DNA of 14,718 nt from Clostridia bacterium (GCA_900766895.1 CAAFXF010000068.1:1-14718); one strand, 5' to 3'. Shown: positions 1 through 7,108, counted from the first letter of the stretch. The notes: generated from the letters alone by a model not told the origin. Numbers and translations are program-made.

Positions 1-19
1 ACGTGTGCTCTTCCGATCT
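1..19. other. Residual Illumina sequencing adapter at contig end
   Basis: The first 19 bases, ACGTGTGCTCTTCCGATCT, are identical to the 3' end of the Illumina TruSeq read-2/multiplexing adapter. They sit exactly at the contig edge, where untrimmed adapter usually remains. This is synthetic sequence, not genome, and it extends the YhgE-like reading frame artificially by about six codons. The genome part begins at about base 20. Confidence 0.95.
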
Positions 20-1137
20 CTTTTTGCAGTATCAAGAGCAGTCTTGTTGTAATCAACATCCGCTGTCTTATTGATTACCGATAACAAATCGGCAAGACCT
101 TTACTGATATTATCAAGTCTTTTTGCAAGGGCGGTAATATCGTCAATAGGCTTTGGCAATGTACCGTTAAGCTTAATCAGCAAGCTGCTTATTTTCTTAA
201 TTTCCGTCTGAACATTATTGATTTGAACAGATGTTTGCTTTAGGACATCTATAACGCTTGACATATCCTTATTTGCAACATTTTCAAGTGCCGATGCCGA
301 TGAATCAAGAGTTGAGGATGCGGCAAGCATGGTACTGCCAAGCGAGCTTGTAAGAGTATTCATTGCGACTTGAGTAGTTTCAACGGCATCCTGTGTGTTG
401 TTTACCATATCTTCGGTACTGCTAAGAAGCTCCTTGGCGTCCTTTTTGTCAACCAAGGCGTCCATATTTTGAGTAGCATCAATCAGGCCTTGCATACTGT
501 CAAGTGCGTCTGTAAGAGAAGACAGAGTTTCTCTTGCATCATCAACCTGATTATTTATATAGTCAAATGCATTTTCTCCCGTTACTGCATCGGACTCGAT
601 AGCTGTACCCAAAACAGCACTTAACACATCAATTACAGTTGTTACAAAGGATTCGTTAACAGAGGTTTGAACTGTTTGAACAACCTTGTCCGTAATTTTT
701 GTTGCAATGGCATTTTTCTTTTCATTGGCATAATAAATAATCTGCGGGCGCTCATAATCATCGGTAACAATAGACGCAAGGTTTTTACTAAAACCCTCCG
801 GAATTTCAATAGCAGCATAGTATTTTCCGGACTCGACGCCCTTTACTGCGTCCTTTTTTGATACGAATTGCCAATTAATTGAATCATTAGCCTTAAGATT
901 ACTACAAATTTGGTCACCGATATCAATTTGCAGGGTTTTATATGTTGCACCCTCATCCTCATTACAAACTGCAACCATCATATTTCCCGTTTTACCGTAC
1001 GGGTCCCAGTTTGCATAGATATTAAACCAAGCATAAAGGCTTGGTAAAAGAAGAACTCCCACAGCCAAAACAATAGCCATTGAGTTTGTAAAAATCTTTT
1101 TTATATCTCGCGCAAATATCTTAAATGTGTTTTTCAC
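20..1137 (-). CDS. YhgE/Pip-like membrane protein, N-terminal part (3' end missing)
   Basis: This frame runs on the minus strand from a GTG at 1137-1135 and stays open to the contig edge (about 372 genomic codons). It starts MKNTFKIFARDIKKIFTN and is followed by one hydrophobic segment (about residues 20-38, IVLAVGVLLLPSLYAWFNIY). Next comes a soluble region with ANWDPYGKTGNMMVAVCNED and IEIPEGFSKNLASIV. This is the typical start of the YhgE/Pip family (phage infection protein of lactococci, YhgE of Bacillus; membrane proteins linked to export). After residue 160 the protein becomes long, helical and rich in Ala, Leu, Ser, Thr and Asp, as in the family's extracellular coiled-coil region. The C-terminal membrane domain lies beyond the contig. 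The GTG start is chosen because GGAGGA, overlapping the stop codon of the upstream gene, lies at the right distance; only two bases separate that stop from this start, so translation is probably coupled. Family call is firm; function is not known. Confidence 0.85.
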
Positions 1138-1139
1138 AG

Positions 1140-1523
1140 CTAATCCTCCCCGTCGTCTTCATAGTCGTCATTTTCATCATCGTTGTCGGTAAAAACCAGA
1201 TACTCATTAAAATTCAAGCAATCATCATCCATAAGATACGGTATCACCTGATTTTTCATTAAATATCTGCAATAATCGGTTATCAAAAATATATTAACAG
1301 CAATTAGAATAACTATTATCCAAAGCATTAACCATGCAGTTTTGTCACTTGTATCCTTTACTGTGGTAACGCAAAAGACCGTAAAAGCTAAAAAAGCAAA
1401 GGTAAAAACAATTTTTGATATATCCAAAATCCTACAACCCTTACGGTAGGATTGAATAATTTTTTCTCGCAAATATTTATATTTATGAGCAAGCTTTTCG
1501 CTGTGTTTCATTCTTTTGCTCAT
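1140..1523 (-). CDS. Small two-helix membrane protein with acidic tail, unknown function
   Basis: The 127-residue product has a basic N-terminus (about residues 1-32), two hydrophobic segments (about 36-54 and 64-82) and a soluble C-terminal part. The tail, DNDDENDDYEDDGED, is nearly all acidic. I do not recognise a named family. An AGGTG ribosome binding site precedes the ATG, and a perfect promoter lies at 1557-1585. Its stop codon is two bases from the GTG of the YhgE-like gene, and that gene's ribosome binding site lies inside this gene's last codons. The two proteins are therefore probably made together and may act together at the membrane; this is inference from gene order only. Confidence 0.75.
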   Translation of the reverse strand: MSKRMKHSEKLAHKYKYLREKIIQSYRKGCRILDISKIVFTFAFLAFTVFCVTTVKDTSDKTAWLMLWIIVILIAVNIFLITDYCRYLMKNQVIPYLMDDDCLNFNEYLVFTDNDDENDDYEDDGED

Positions 1524-1556
1524 AAAATCACCTCGTTACAACAAATTGTATAAATG

Positions 1557-1585
1557 ATTATAACAATCTGTAATAGAACTGTCAA
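1557..1585 (-). promoter_or_regulatory. Perfect sigma-A promoter for the membrane protein/YhgE operon
   Basis: On the minus strand TTGACA (1585-1580) is followed by exactly 17 bases and TATAAT (1562-1557), with TG one base before the -10 (extended -10). Transcription should start near 1550, leaving a leader of about 27 bases before the ATG at 1523. All twelve hexamer bases match consensus. Confidence 0.85.
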
Positions 1586-1612
1586 TATACAAAATATAAG
1601 CAGATGTAATAA

Positions 1613-1637
1613 AAAACAGCCAATATATGGCTGTTTT
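1613..1637 (-). terminator. Rho-independent terminator of the anSME gene
   Basis: A 10-bp perfect stem (1613-1622 with 1628-1637) around a 5-base ATATA loop lies about 40 bases after the anSME stop. Read on the minus strand, the stem ends in GGCTG and runs into a T-rich stretch. The plus strand also has some T after the stem, but fewer. Confidence 0.75.
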
Positions 1638-1642
1638 ATTCA

Positions 1643-1671
1643 TTGACATTATGTGCTGATATATGTATAAT
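1643..1671 (+). promoter_or_regulatory. Perfect sigma-A promoter, antisense to anSME
   Basis: TTGACA (1643-1648), a 17-base spacer and TATAAT (1666-1671) lie on the plus strand. The predicted start near 1678 is at the anSME stop codon, so the RNA would run antisense through the whole anSME gene. No credible plus-strand gene follows until the TSUP gene at 2778. It could make an antisense RNA, or a leader of about 1.1 kb for the sulfatase operon. Confidence 0.75.
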
Positions 1672-1678
1672 AATTATA

Positions 1679-2734
1679 TTAAAAACAAACTATATTCTTA
1701 AAAAACTCCTTATAGGATTTGCAGTAATCGGTGCTCAGGTTATTTCGCTTACAGCCCCCTCCCCTGCAAATTCTTAAGTATGTACACTGCGTGCATTTTT
1801 CAGGGATAGTGTACGAGGATTTTACAAATCTACGGAATATCTCGCTGTCGTGCATTTGTGCAAAGGACAGCTCATTTATATTACCAAGGTAATATTCGTT
1901 AATACAATAGAAATCGCAGGGATAAACGGATCCGTCACCCTCAACTACAAACTGCTCGGAGCAAAAGCCGTTCATACCGCACTGCTCCGCAGGTCTGCCC
2001 TGCATAAGCAAACGGTAATTGTCAAACTGGCGGATTGAAATGCTTTGTCCGCGCATATTATCGTTATAGTAAAGCTTATATCCGGATTTTAGGTAAGTTA
2101 CATAGTCATCGACGCTCATGGCATAGATGCTTTCCGCTTCATCAAATGCCTTCAGGCAGGGTATAAACTGCATATAGCTTAAGCCGAGGCTCTTAAAGAA
2201 ACGATAAGCTTTTCTGAAATTTTGTGCAAGCCTTGATGTTAATACACTTAAAATATTAAACTGCACGTTATGCTTTTTGAGTAGCTCAATGGCAGAGAGA
2301 ACATCATCGAAGGTTTCGCTGTCATCCTTGTAAACGCGGTAGGAATTCAGCTCTCTATCCCCATCAAGCGAAACGCCGACAAGAATGTTGTTTTCCTTAA
2401 AAAATGCACACCATTCTTCATCAATCAACGTTGCATTGGTTTGAATGCAGTTTGTTATACGGGAATTCTTTTTGTTCAAAAGCTTTTCTGTTTTTATAAA
2501 ATTCTCAAAGAATTCTTTACCCCGAAGCAACGGCTCTCCGCCCTGAAAGGTAAATACAACGTCCGTTGAATTTGCATATTCCAAGGCAGAAGATATAATA
2601 TTTTTTGCTGTTTCGTTACTCATCATTCCCTTAAACGCTTCATCGCGTTTATCGGCAAGAGACGCATAAAAGCAGTATTCACATTTCATATTACAAGCCG
2701 ACGACGACGGCTTTATCATAACTGATATTGGCAT
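1679..2734 (-). CDS. Anaerobic sulfatase-maturating enzyme (radical SAM/SPASM, anSME)
   Basis: The enzyme converts the active-site Cys or Ser of a sulfatase to formylglycine using S-adenosylmethionine, in the cytosol and without oxygen. The 351-residue product has the radical SAM cluster motif CNMKCEYC (Cys14, Cys18, Cys21), the SAM-binding FQGGEP (63-68), QTNATL (98-103) and SLDGD (122-126). A SPASM domain follows with cysteines at 252, 258, 273, 277, 314, 317, 323, 328 and 338, enough for the two auxiliary Fe-S clusters of the family. Its length is close to the roughly 370 residues of characterised clostridial anSMEs. The ATG at 2734 has AGGGTGG upstream. It lies divergently next to a sulfatase with a Cys-type motif, which is the expected partner. 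Other SPASM maturases exist, but the neighbouring sulfatase makes anSME by far the best call. Confidence 0.93.
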   Translation of the reverse strand: MPISVMIKPSSSACNMKCEYCFYASLADKRDEAFKGMMSNETAKNIISSALEYANSTDVVFTFQGGEPLLRGKEFFENFIKTEKLLNKKNSRITNCIQTNATLIDEEWCAFFKENNILVGVSLDGDRELNSYRVYKDDSETFDDVLSAIELLKKHNVQFNILSVLTSRLAQNFRKAYRFFKSLGLSYMQFIPCLKAFDEAESIYAMSVDDYVTYLKSGYKLYYNDNMRGQSISIRQFDNYRLLMQGRPAEQCGMNGFCSEQFVVEGDGSVYPCDFYCINEYYLGNINELSFAQMHDSEIFRRFVKSSYTIPEKCTQCTYLRICRGGGCKRNNLSTDYCKSYKEFFKNIVCF

Positions 2735-2752
2735 AGGTACACCACCCTTTGT

Positions 2753-2765
2753 TTGATTATATCAA
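2753..2765. promoter_or_regulatory. Small palindrome over the anSME -10 box, possible operator
   Basis: TTGAT-TAT-ATCAA is a perfect 5-bp inverted repeat with a 3-base centre. It lies over the -10 element of the anSME promoter in the 43-bp gap between divergent genes. A bound regulator could affect anSME directly. It is short, so chance is quite possible. Confidence 0.25.
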
Positions 2766-2784
2766 CACAAGGAATTTATGTCAA
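2756..2784 (-). promoter_or_regulatory. Perfect sigma-A promoter for anSME
   Basis: On the minus strand TTGACA (2784-2779), a 17-base spacer and TATAAT (2761-2756) match consensus fully. Transcription should start near 2749, about 14 bases before the ATG at 2734, so the leader is little more than a ribosome binding site. The -35 box overlaps the upstream start codon candidate of the TSUP gene on the other strand. Confidence 0.85.
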
Positions 2785-3593
2785 CGAGCAAAAAGGAACA
2801 CAGTAAAATGATATTCAGACTTATATATGCAGCAGTAATATTTTGCGCAACATTTTTCGGAGCGTTTGTCGGTCTCGGCGGCGGTGTAATCATTAAGCCG
2901 TTGCTCGACCTTATAGGTCACGACCCAATCCAAGTTGTAAATTTTATTTCAACCTGTGCTGTATTCAGTATGAGCATCAGCTCAACAATTAAACACGTTA
3001 AAGCAAAAACACCTATCAAATACAACATCATCATTTTTCTTTCAATAGGTGCTGTTGCAGGCGGTATACTCGGCTCAAAGCTGTTTGACTATCTGCTGAC
3101 AATATTTGATAACACAATGCTTAAAAGCATACAGGGATTAATTCTCGGCTTACTGCTTGTTGCATCTGTTGTGTACATAAATGTAAAAAATGCAAAGAGC
3201 TTTAACATAACAAAGCCTGTGCCCATAATACTTGTAGGTCTTGCACTCGGATTTATTGCGTCATTCCTCGGTGTAGGCGGCGGACCTATCAATGTAGCAT
3301 TTTTGGTTTTGTTCTTCTCTATGACGGTAAAGGAGGCGGCGGTTTACAGCGTAGGCACCATTTTCTTCAGCCAGCTGTCAAAGCTTGTTACCCTTGCTGT
3401 TTCGCACACTATTCCGAAATTTGACGTTATCACTCTTGTCATTGCAATCATTTGCGCTTGTATAGGCGGTATTGTGGGTGCTAAAATGAACAAGAAGGCT
3501 AACGAAAAAATAATACAAACTATTTTTACCGTAATTGTTGCTTGCGTTGCACTTGTAAACTTTTACAATGCCGGTGCAGGATTTTTTGCATAA
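2778..3593 (+). CDS. TauE/SafE (TSUP) family sulfur-anion exporter
   Basis: The 271-residue protein has about eight hydrophobic segments in two halves. Each half carries the glycine-rich TSUP signature: GLGGGVIIKP (32-41) and GVGGGPINVA (165-174). Characterised TSUP members move sulfite, sulfoacetate, thiosulfate or related organosulfur anions across the membrane. Lying 31 bases upstream of the sulfatase in the same direction, it probably removes the sulfate or another sulfur anion released in the cytosol; this is inferred from context. Start choice is uncertain. The ATG at 2778 has AAGGA only four bases away, rather close, whereas the in-frame ATG at 2808 has AAGGA ten bases upstream, which fits better and would give 261 residues. 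No convincing promoter lies in the 43-bp gap; a weak candidate (TTTGCA-N17-TATAAT, 2571-2599) lies inside anSME. Confidence 0.88.
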   Translation: MSTSKKEHSKMIFRLIYAAVIFCATFFGAFVGLGGGVIIKPLLDLIGHDPIQVVNFISTCAVFSMSISSTIKHVKAKTPIKYNIIIFLSIGAVAGGILGSKLFDYLLTIFDNTMLKSIQGLILGLLLVASVVYINVKNAKSFNITKPVPIILVGLALGFIASFLGVGGGPINVAFLVLFFSMTVKEAAVYSVGTIFFSQLSKLVTLAVSHTIPKFDVITLVIAIICACIGGIVGAKMNKKANEKIIQTIFTVIVACVALVNFYNAGAGFFA

Positions 3594-3624
3594 CGGTAAA
3601 ATCATATAATCAAAGGGGGAAATT

Positions 3625-4950
3625 ATGAAAAAAAAGAATATTATTTTCTATTTTTCCGATCAACAGCGTTGGGACACGGTTAACGACCAAGTAACTCCAA
3701 ACCTTATGAAGCTTGCAGAGGAAGGCGTTTTGTTTGAAAACAACTTTACCTGTCAGCCTGTATGCGGACCGGCAAGAGCCTGCCTGCAGTCAGGTCTTTA
3801 TGCTACTCAGGTTGGATGCTATTGGAACGGTATTCCTCTTCCTAACGGTACGCCGAGCCTTGCTCATTACTTTAATGAGGCAGGCTATCAAACCGCGTAT
3901 ATCGGAAAATGGCACCTGGCATCCGAAAGATTACCGGGTATCGGCTTGCATTGTGAGGCAACTGCAATACCGAAGGACAGATTGGGAGAATATCAATATT
4001 TCAGAGGTGCTGACGTATTGGAATTCACCTCTCACGGATACGACGGATTCATTTTTGACGAGGACGGCAACAAGCTTGAATTTACAGGATACAGAGCCGA
4101 CTGCATTAACGACTATGCTACCGAATACATAGAAAAACGCGATAAGGATAAACCTTTCTTTATGTTTATCAGTCAGCTTGAGCCACACCATCAAAACGAT
4201 CATCACTGCTACGAGGGCTACAAGCCTACTATTGATGACTACAAGGATTACCCTATTCCCGATGACCTGACATTTATGAAGGGCGACTACGAAAAAAGCT
4301 ATCCCGATTATATGTCTGCTATCAACAGACTTGACTACAATGTAGGCAGGCTTGTACAGAAGCTTAAGGATGAGGGCATATACGATGACACAATCATCAT
4401 ATACACATCCGACCACGGTAGTCACTTTAAGACGAGAAACCTTGAATACAAGAGAGCCTGCCACGACAGTGCAACACACACACCTCTAATCATTAAGGGT
4501 GCTGAATTTGTCGGCGGAAAGCGTGAGTCAAGGCTTACATCTCTTATTGATATTCCGCCTACACTTATGTCACTTGCAGGAATTGATATTCCAAAGCAAT
4601 ATATGGGTATTGATTTAACAAAGCAGGTTACAGGTGAGGCTGAGCCGAGAAAGAATGTATTTATCCAAATTAGTGAGGCAACAAACTCAAGAGCTATCAG
4701 AACAGATAGATTTAAGTACTCTGTAAGAGATTTGACTCCTTGCGGATACATTCACTCAAAGGCAAAGGTTTACTTTGAGGATTATCTTTACGATTTGGAA
4801 AAGGATCCTATCGAAAAGCATAATCTTGTAAAGGACAAGGCTTATGCAAAGGTTCGTGAGGAACTCAAGCAACAGCTTATTGACGAAATGATGAATGCCG
4901 GAGAAAGCAAACCGATTATTATGCCGGCATACAAGGCAAGGAGAATTTAA
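3625..4950 (+). CDS. Cytosolic Cys-type sulfatase (S1 family)
   Basis: This hydrolase removes sulfate from a sulfate ester with a formylglycine nucleophile. The 441-residue product begins directly in the catalytic fold (NIIFYFSDQQRWD; Asp12 and Gln13 at the metal site). The maturation motif CGPAR (Cys47 to Arg51, consensus C-x-P-x-R) is followed by ACLQSGLYATQVG. Then come GKWHL (94-98), His188/His189 in QLEPHHQ, TSDHG (Asp263, His264) as C-terminal metal ligands, and His285 in THTPLII. There is no signal peptide, transmembrane segment or lipobox, so it should stay in the cytosol, unlike most polysaccharide sulfatases. AAAGGGGG lies about five bases before the ATG. The stop TAA shares its last A with the ATG of the GPH gene. 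Phosphonate monoester hydrolases share this fold and motif and cannot be excluded by sequence alone, but an adjacent anSME and a TSUP exporter favour sulfatase. The substrate cannot be read. Confidence 0.92.
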   Translation: MKKKNIIFYFSDQQRWDTVNDQVTPNLMKLAEEGVLFENNFTCQPVCGPARACLQSGLYATQVGCYWNGIPLPNGTPSLAHYFNEAGYQTAYIGKWHLASERLPGIGLHCEATAIPKDRLGEYQYFRGADVLEFTSHGYDGFIFDEDGNKLEFTGYRADCINDYATEYIEKRDKDKPFFMFISQLEPHHQNDHHCYEGYKPTIDDYKDYPIPDDLTFMKGDYEKSYPDYMSAINRLDYNVGRLVQKLKDEGIYDDTIIIYTSDHGSHFKTRNLEYKRACHDSATHTPLIIKGAEFVGGKRESRLTSLIDIPPTLMSLAGIDIPKQYMGIDLTKQVTGEAEPRKNVFIQISEATNSRAIRTDRFKYSVRDLTPCGYIHSKAKVYFEDYLYDLEKDPIEKHNLVKDKAYAKVREELKQQLIDEMMNAGESKPIIMPAYKARRI

Positions 4951-6458
4951 TGGAACAGAAAAAATACTTAACTATGAAGGAACGCGTTTGCTTTACATTG
5001 GGCGCGTTCGGCAGATCCGGAATTTATACATTGATGTCGATGTTCACAATTGTATTTTTCCAAAACGGTGCCGGTCTTTCGCTTCAGCAAGGCACTACAA
5101 TCATTCTTATCGGTAGAATTTTTGACGCTATCAACGACCCGCTTATGGGTATGCTTGTTGACAGAACAAAATCAAAATGGGGTAAAATGAGACCGTATCT
5201 TTTGTTTGCCCCTGTACCAATCGCAATTACAACAATCGCGTTGTTCTCGGCTCCGTTTAAGGAGGGCTCAACAGCCGCTTTTGTATGGGCGCTTGTTACA
5301 TACATTCTTTGGGGTGTTGCATTTACAGTACAGGATGTACCTTTCTGGGGTCTTTCATCAGTAATCACTCCTCTTGAAAACGAAAGAACATCATTTATTT
5401 CCACAGCAAGACTCGGTTCTACATTCGGCGGTATTTTACCTGCACTTCTTGTGCCGATTCTTTACCAAAGCAATTTGGGCTACACAAAGGGCTTCTTTAT
5501 CAGCGGTGTTATCTTTGCTTTGCTTGGTACTTCACTTTCAATTCTTATTTTCTTTGTATCAAAGGAAAGAGTGCCAAAGATGGATCACACGCCGTCATTC
5601 AAGGAAACATTTGTTGTTCTTGGCAAAAACAAGCTTTTGCTTATCGTTATTTTTGCAGCAGTTCTTGGCTCAACAATGGTTACTGCTAACCAATGTGCAG
5701 ACTATATCGGTAACTTTATCATCATCCAAAACTACACCGACTTTACACAAATCTTTAAGGACTTTCTGCCCGGTGCACAAACAACACTTGTTGACAATGT
5801 TGACGCTGCGGCAGCATATGATTTCTGGATTCCTCGCGGAACTATCGTAACTACTCTTACGGTAGCTATCGGTGTTGGTATGGTGCCGGCAATGGCTATC
5901 TTCCCTATGCTCAGAAAGAAGCTTTCACTCAAGCAAATCTACATAGGCTCTGCTTTGTTCGGTTTGGTTGTACACACACTTTGCTATTTTGTAATGGCTC
6001 ACGATGTTACAAAAGCAAACATCTATATCCTTTGGGTATTCTTATTCCTGATGGGTCTTCCGCTTGGTATTTACAACGTTATCACATATGCTCTTATCGC
6101 AGATGCAGTTGACTATCTTGAATGGAAAACAGGCGAAAGACAAGAGGGTGTATGCTTTGCATTCCAAACATTTCTTTCAAAGGTTAATGCTGCTGTTGCA
6201 ACATTTGTATTCGGTCAAATTCTCGGCAGAACAGATTTCAAGGCAATCGACAAATCACTTGTTGACGTTGCCGGCAGACAGATATTCTTCCAGCAGTCAG
6301 TTGATACACAAAAGATGCTTATCGCTCTTGTAACAATCATCCCTGCTGTCGGCTTCCTTCTTACAATCATTCCTATGTTCTTTAACGATTACACAGGTAA
6401 GGTTAAGGAAGATGCTCAAAAGGAATTGGAAGCAAAGAGAGAAGCAAAAATGCAGTAA
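4950..6458 (+). CDS. GPH-family cation symporter for a sugar or sugar-like solute
   Basis: The 502-residue membrane protein carries the GPH (glycoside-pentoside-hexuronide:cation symporter, MelB-type) signature GRIFDAINDPLMG...DRTKSKWGKMRP at 55-82. Asp59 and Asp63 match the helix II residues that bind the coupling cation in MelB (Asp55, Asp59), and Asp129 in VQDVPFW matches helix IV Asp124. It should therefore be a true cation-coupled importer. A hydrophilic stretch of about 40 residues (about 250-290, NYTDFTQIF to YDFWIPRG) interrupts the middle and is longer than in MelB. The ATG overlaps the sulfatase stop (TAATG), with AAGGAG at 4938-4943, so translation is coupled. This ties the substrate to the sulfatase: most simply, a small sulfated sugar or glycoside enters here and is desulfated inside. 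The C-terminus is charged (KEDAQKELEAKREAKMQ). Confidence 0.9.
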   Translation: MEQKKYLTMKERVCFTLGAFGRSGIYTLMSMFTIVFFQNGAGLSLQQGTTIILIGRIFDAINDPLMGMLVDRTKSKWGKMRPYLLFAPVPIAITTIALFSAPFKEGSTAAFVWALVTYILWGVAFTVQDVPFWGLSSVITPLENERTSFISTARLGSTFGGILPALLVPILYQSNLGYTKGFFISGVIFALLGTSLSILIFFVSKERVPKMDHTPSFKETFVVLGKNKLLLIVIFAAVLGSTMVTANQCADYIGNFIIIQNYTDFTQIFKDFLPGAQTTLVDNVDAAAAYDFWIPRGTIVTTLTVAIGVGMVPAMAIFPMLRKKLSLKQIYIGSALFGLVVHTLCYFVMAHDVTKANIYILWVFLFLMGLPLGIYNVITYALIADAVDYLEWKTGERQEGVCFAFQTFLSKVNAAVATFVFGQILGRTDFKAIDKSLVDVAGRQIFFQQSVDTQKMLIALVTIIPAVGFLLTIIPMFFNDYTGKVKEDAQKELEAKREAKMQ

Positions 6459-6481
6459 TGCATTAACTTCAAATTAATAAC

Positions 6482-6521
6482 AAAAAGGCTGTAAGCATCA
6501 AACGGTGCTTACAGCCTTTTT
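6482..6521. terminator. Strong bidirectional terminator between convergent operons
   Basis: A perfect 16-bp stem (6482-6497 with 6506-6521), extendable by a GU and a CG pair to an AAAC loop, has five A on one side and five T on the other. It therefore ends the sulfatase operon on the plus strand and the rubrerythrin transcript on the minus strand. It lies 23 bases after the GPH stop and 25 bases after the rubrerythrin stop. Confidence 0.92.
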
Positions 6522-6546
6522 ATGCTGTCAAAAAACATAGTGTAAA

Positions 6547-7086
6547 TCAATAATTTTCTGCGTGTACCTCAAAGAAAGCCTGCGGATGAGCGCATACAGG
6601 ACAAACCTCCGGTGCAGATGTGCCGACTACGATATGACCGCAATTTCGACACTCCCAAACCTTAACCTCACTCTTTTCAAATACCTCCTGTGCTTCAACA
6701 TTATGAAGCAAGGCACGGTAACGTTCTTCGTGGTGCTTTTCAATTTGAGCAACCATACGGAACTTTGTTGCAAGCTCAGAAAAGCCCTCCTCATCGGCGG
6801 TTCTTGCGAAGCCGTCATACATATCGGTCCACTCATAGTTTTCACCCTCGGCGGCAGACAAAAGGTTTTGAGCAGTATTTCCCAAGCCTTCAAGCTCCTT
6901 AAACCACATTTCTGCGTGTTCCTTTTCGTTATCGGCAGTTTTTTGGAACAAAGCGGCGATTTGCTCATAGCCTTCCTTCTTTGCCTGTGAAGCAAAAAAA
7001 GTATACTTGTTTCTTGCCTCTGACTCTCCTGAAAAAGCCTTACGAAGATTAATTTCAGTTTGAGTTCCTGCGTACTTGTTTGCCAT
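6547..7086 (-). CDS. rbr: Rubrerythrin
   Basis: Rubrerythrin reduces hydrogen peroxide in the cytosol of anaerobes, taking electrons through a rubredoxin-like domain. The 179-residue protein has the full architecture. An N-terminal ferritin-like four-helix domain carries the di-iron residues (Glu21 in GESEARNKY, Glu54 and His57 in NEKEHAEMW, the Glu99-Glu100 pair in DEEGF, Glu116 and His119 in IEKHHEERY). A C-terminal Fe(SCys)4 domain has Cys146, Cys149, Cys162 and Cys165. AAAGGAG lies eight bases before the ATG. The ArsC-like gene is only 22 bases upstream on the same strand, so they are probably co-transcribed, a sensible pair for oxidative stress. Confidence 0.95.
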   Translation of the reverse strand: MANKYAGTQTEINLRKAFSGESEARNKYTFFASQAKKEGYEQIAALFQKTADNEKEHAEMWFKELEGLGNTAQNLLSAAEGENYEWTDMYDGFARTADEEGFSELATKFRMVAQIEKHHEERYRALLHNVEAQEVFEKSEVKVWECRNCGHIVVGTSAPEVCPVCAHPQAFFEVHAENY

Positions 7087-7108
7087 AAAACGCGCTCCTT
7101 TTAATAAA

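Noticed and set aside
370..861. Plus-strand open frames opposite the YhgE-like gene
   Set aside because: They lie antisense to a long, well-matched YhgE/Pip frame and have Cys/Ile-rich, non-protein-like content and no ribosome binding sites.
1850..2038. 62-residue plus-strand frame inside anSME, in the path of the antisense promoter
   Set aside because: It has no Shine-Dalgarno, starts 170 bases after the predicted transcript start, and mirrors the SPASM-coding strand. A non-coding antisense RNA is more likely.
2695..2713. AAGCCG/CGGCTT hairpin near the anSME start as a terminator or attenuator
   Set aside because: The stem is only six pairs without a T-tract, and it follows from three repeated TCG serine codons in anSME.
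3582..3610. TATAAT upstream of the sulfatase as an internal promoter
   Set aside because: At 17 bases upstream the -35 is TTTTTT, two of six matches, and nothing better is within 15-19 bases.
3931..4479. 182-residue minus-strand frame opposite the sulfatase
   Set aside because: The plus-strand sulfatase has all catalytic motifs; the opposite frame is a codon-bias shadow without a ribosome binding site.
2778..6458. Sulfoglycolysis (sulfoquinovose) locus, because GPH and TauE proteins occur in such loci
   Set aside because: No sulfoquinovosidase, aldolase, transketolase or isomerase is present, and the sulfatase/anSME pair indicates sulfate-ester rather than sulfonate chemistry.
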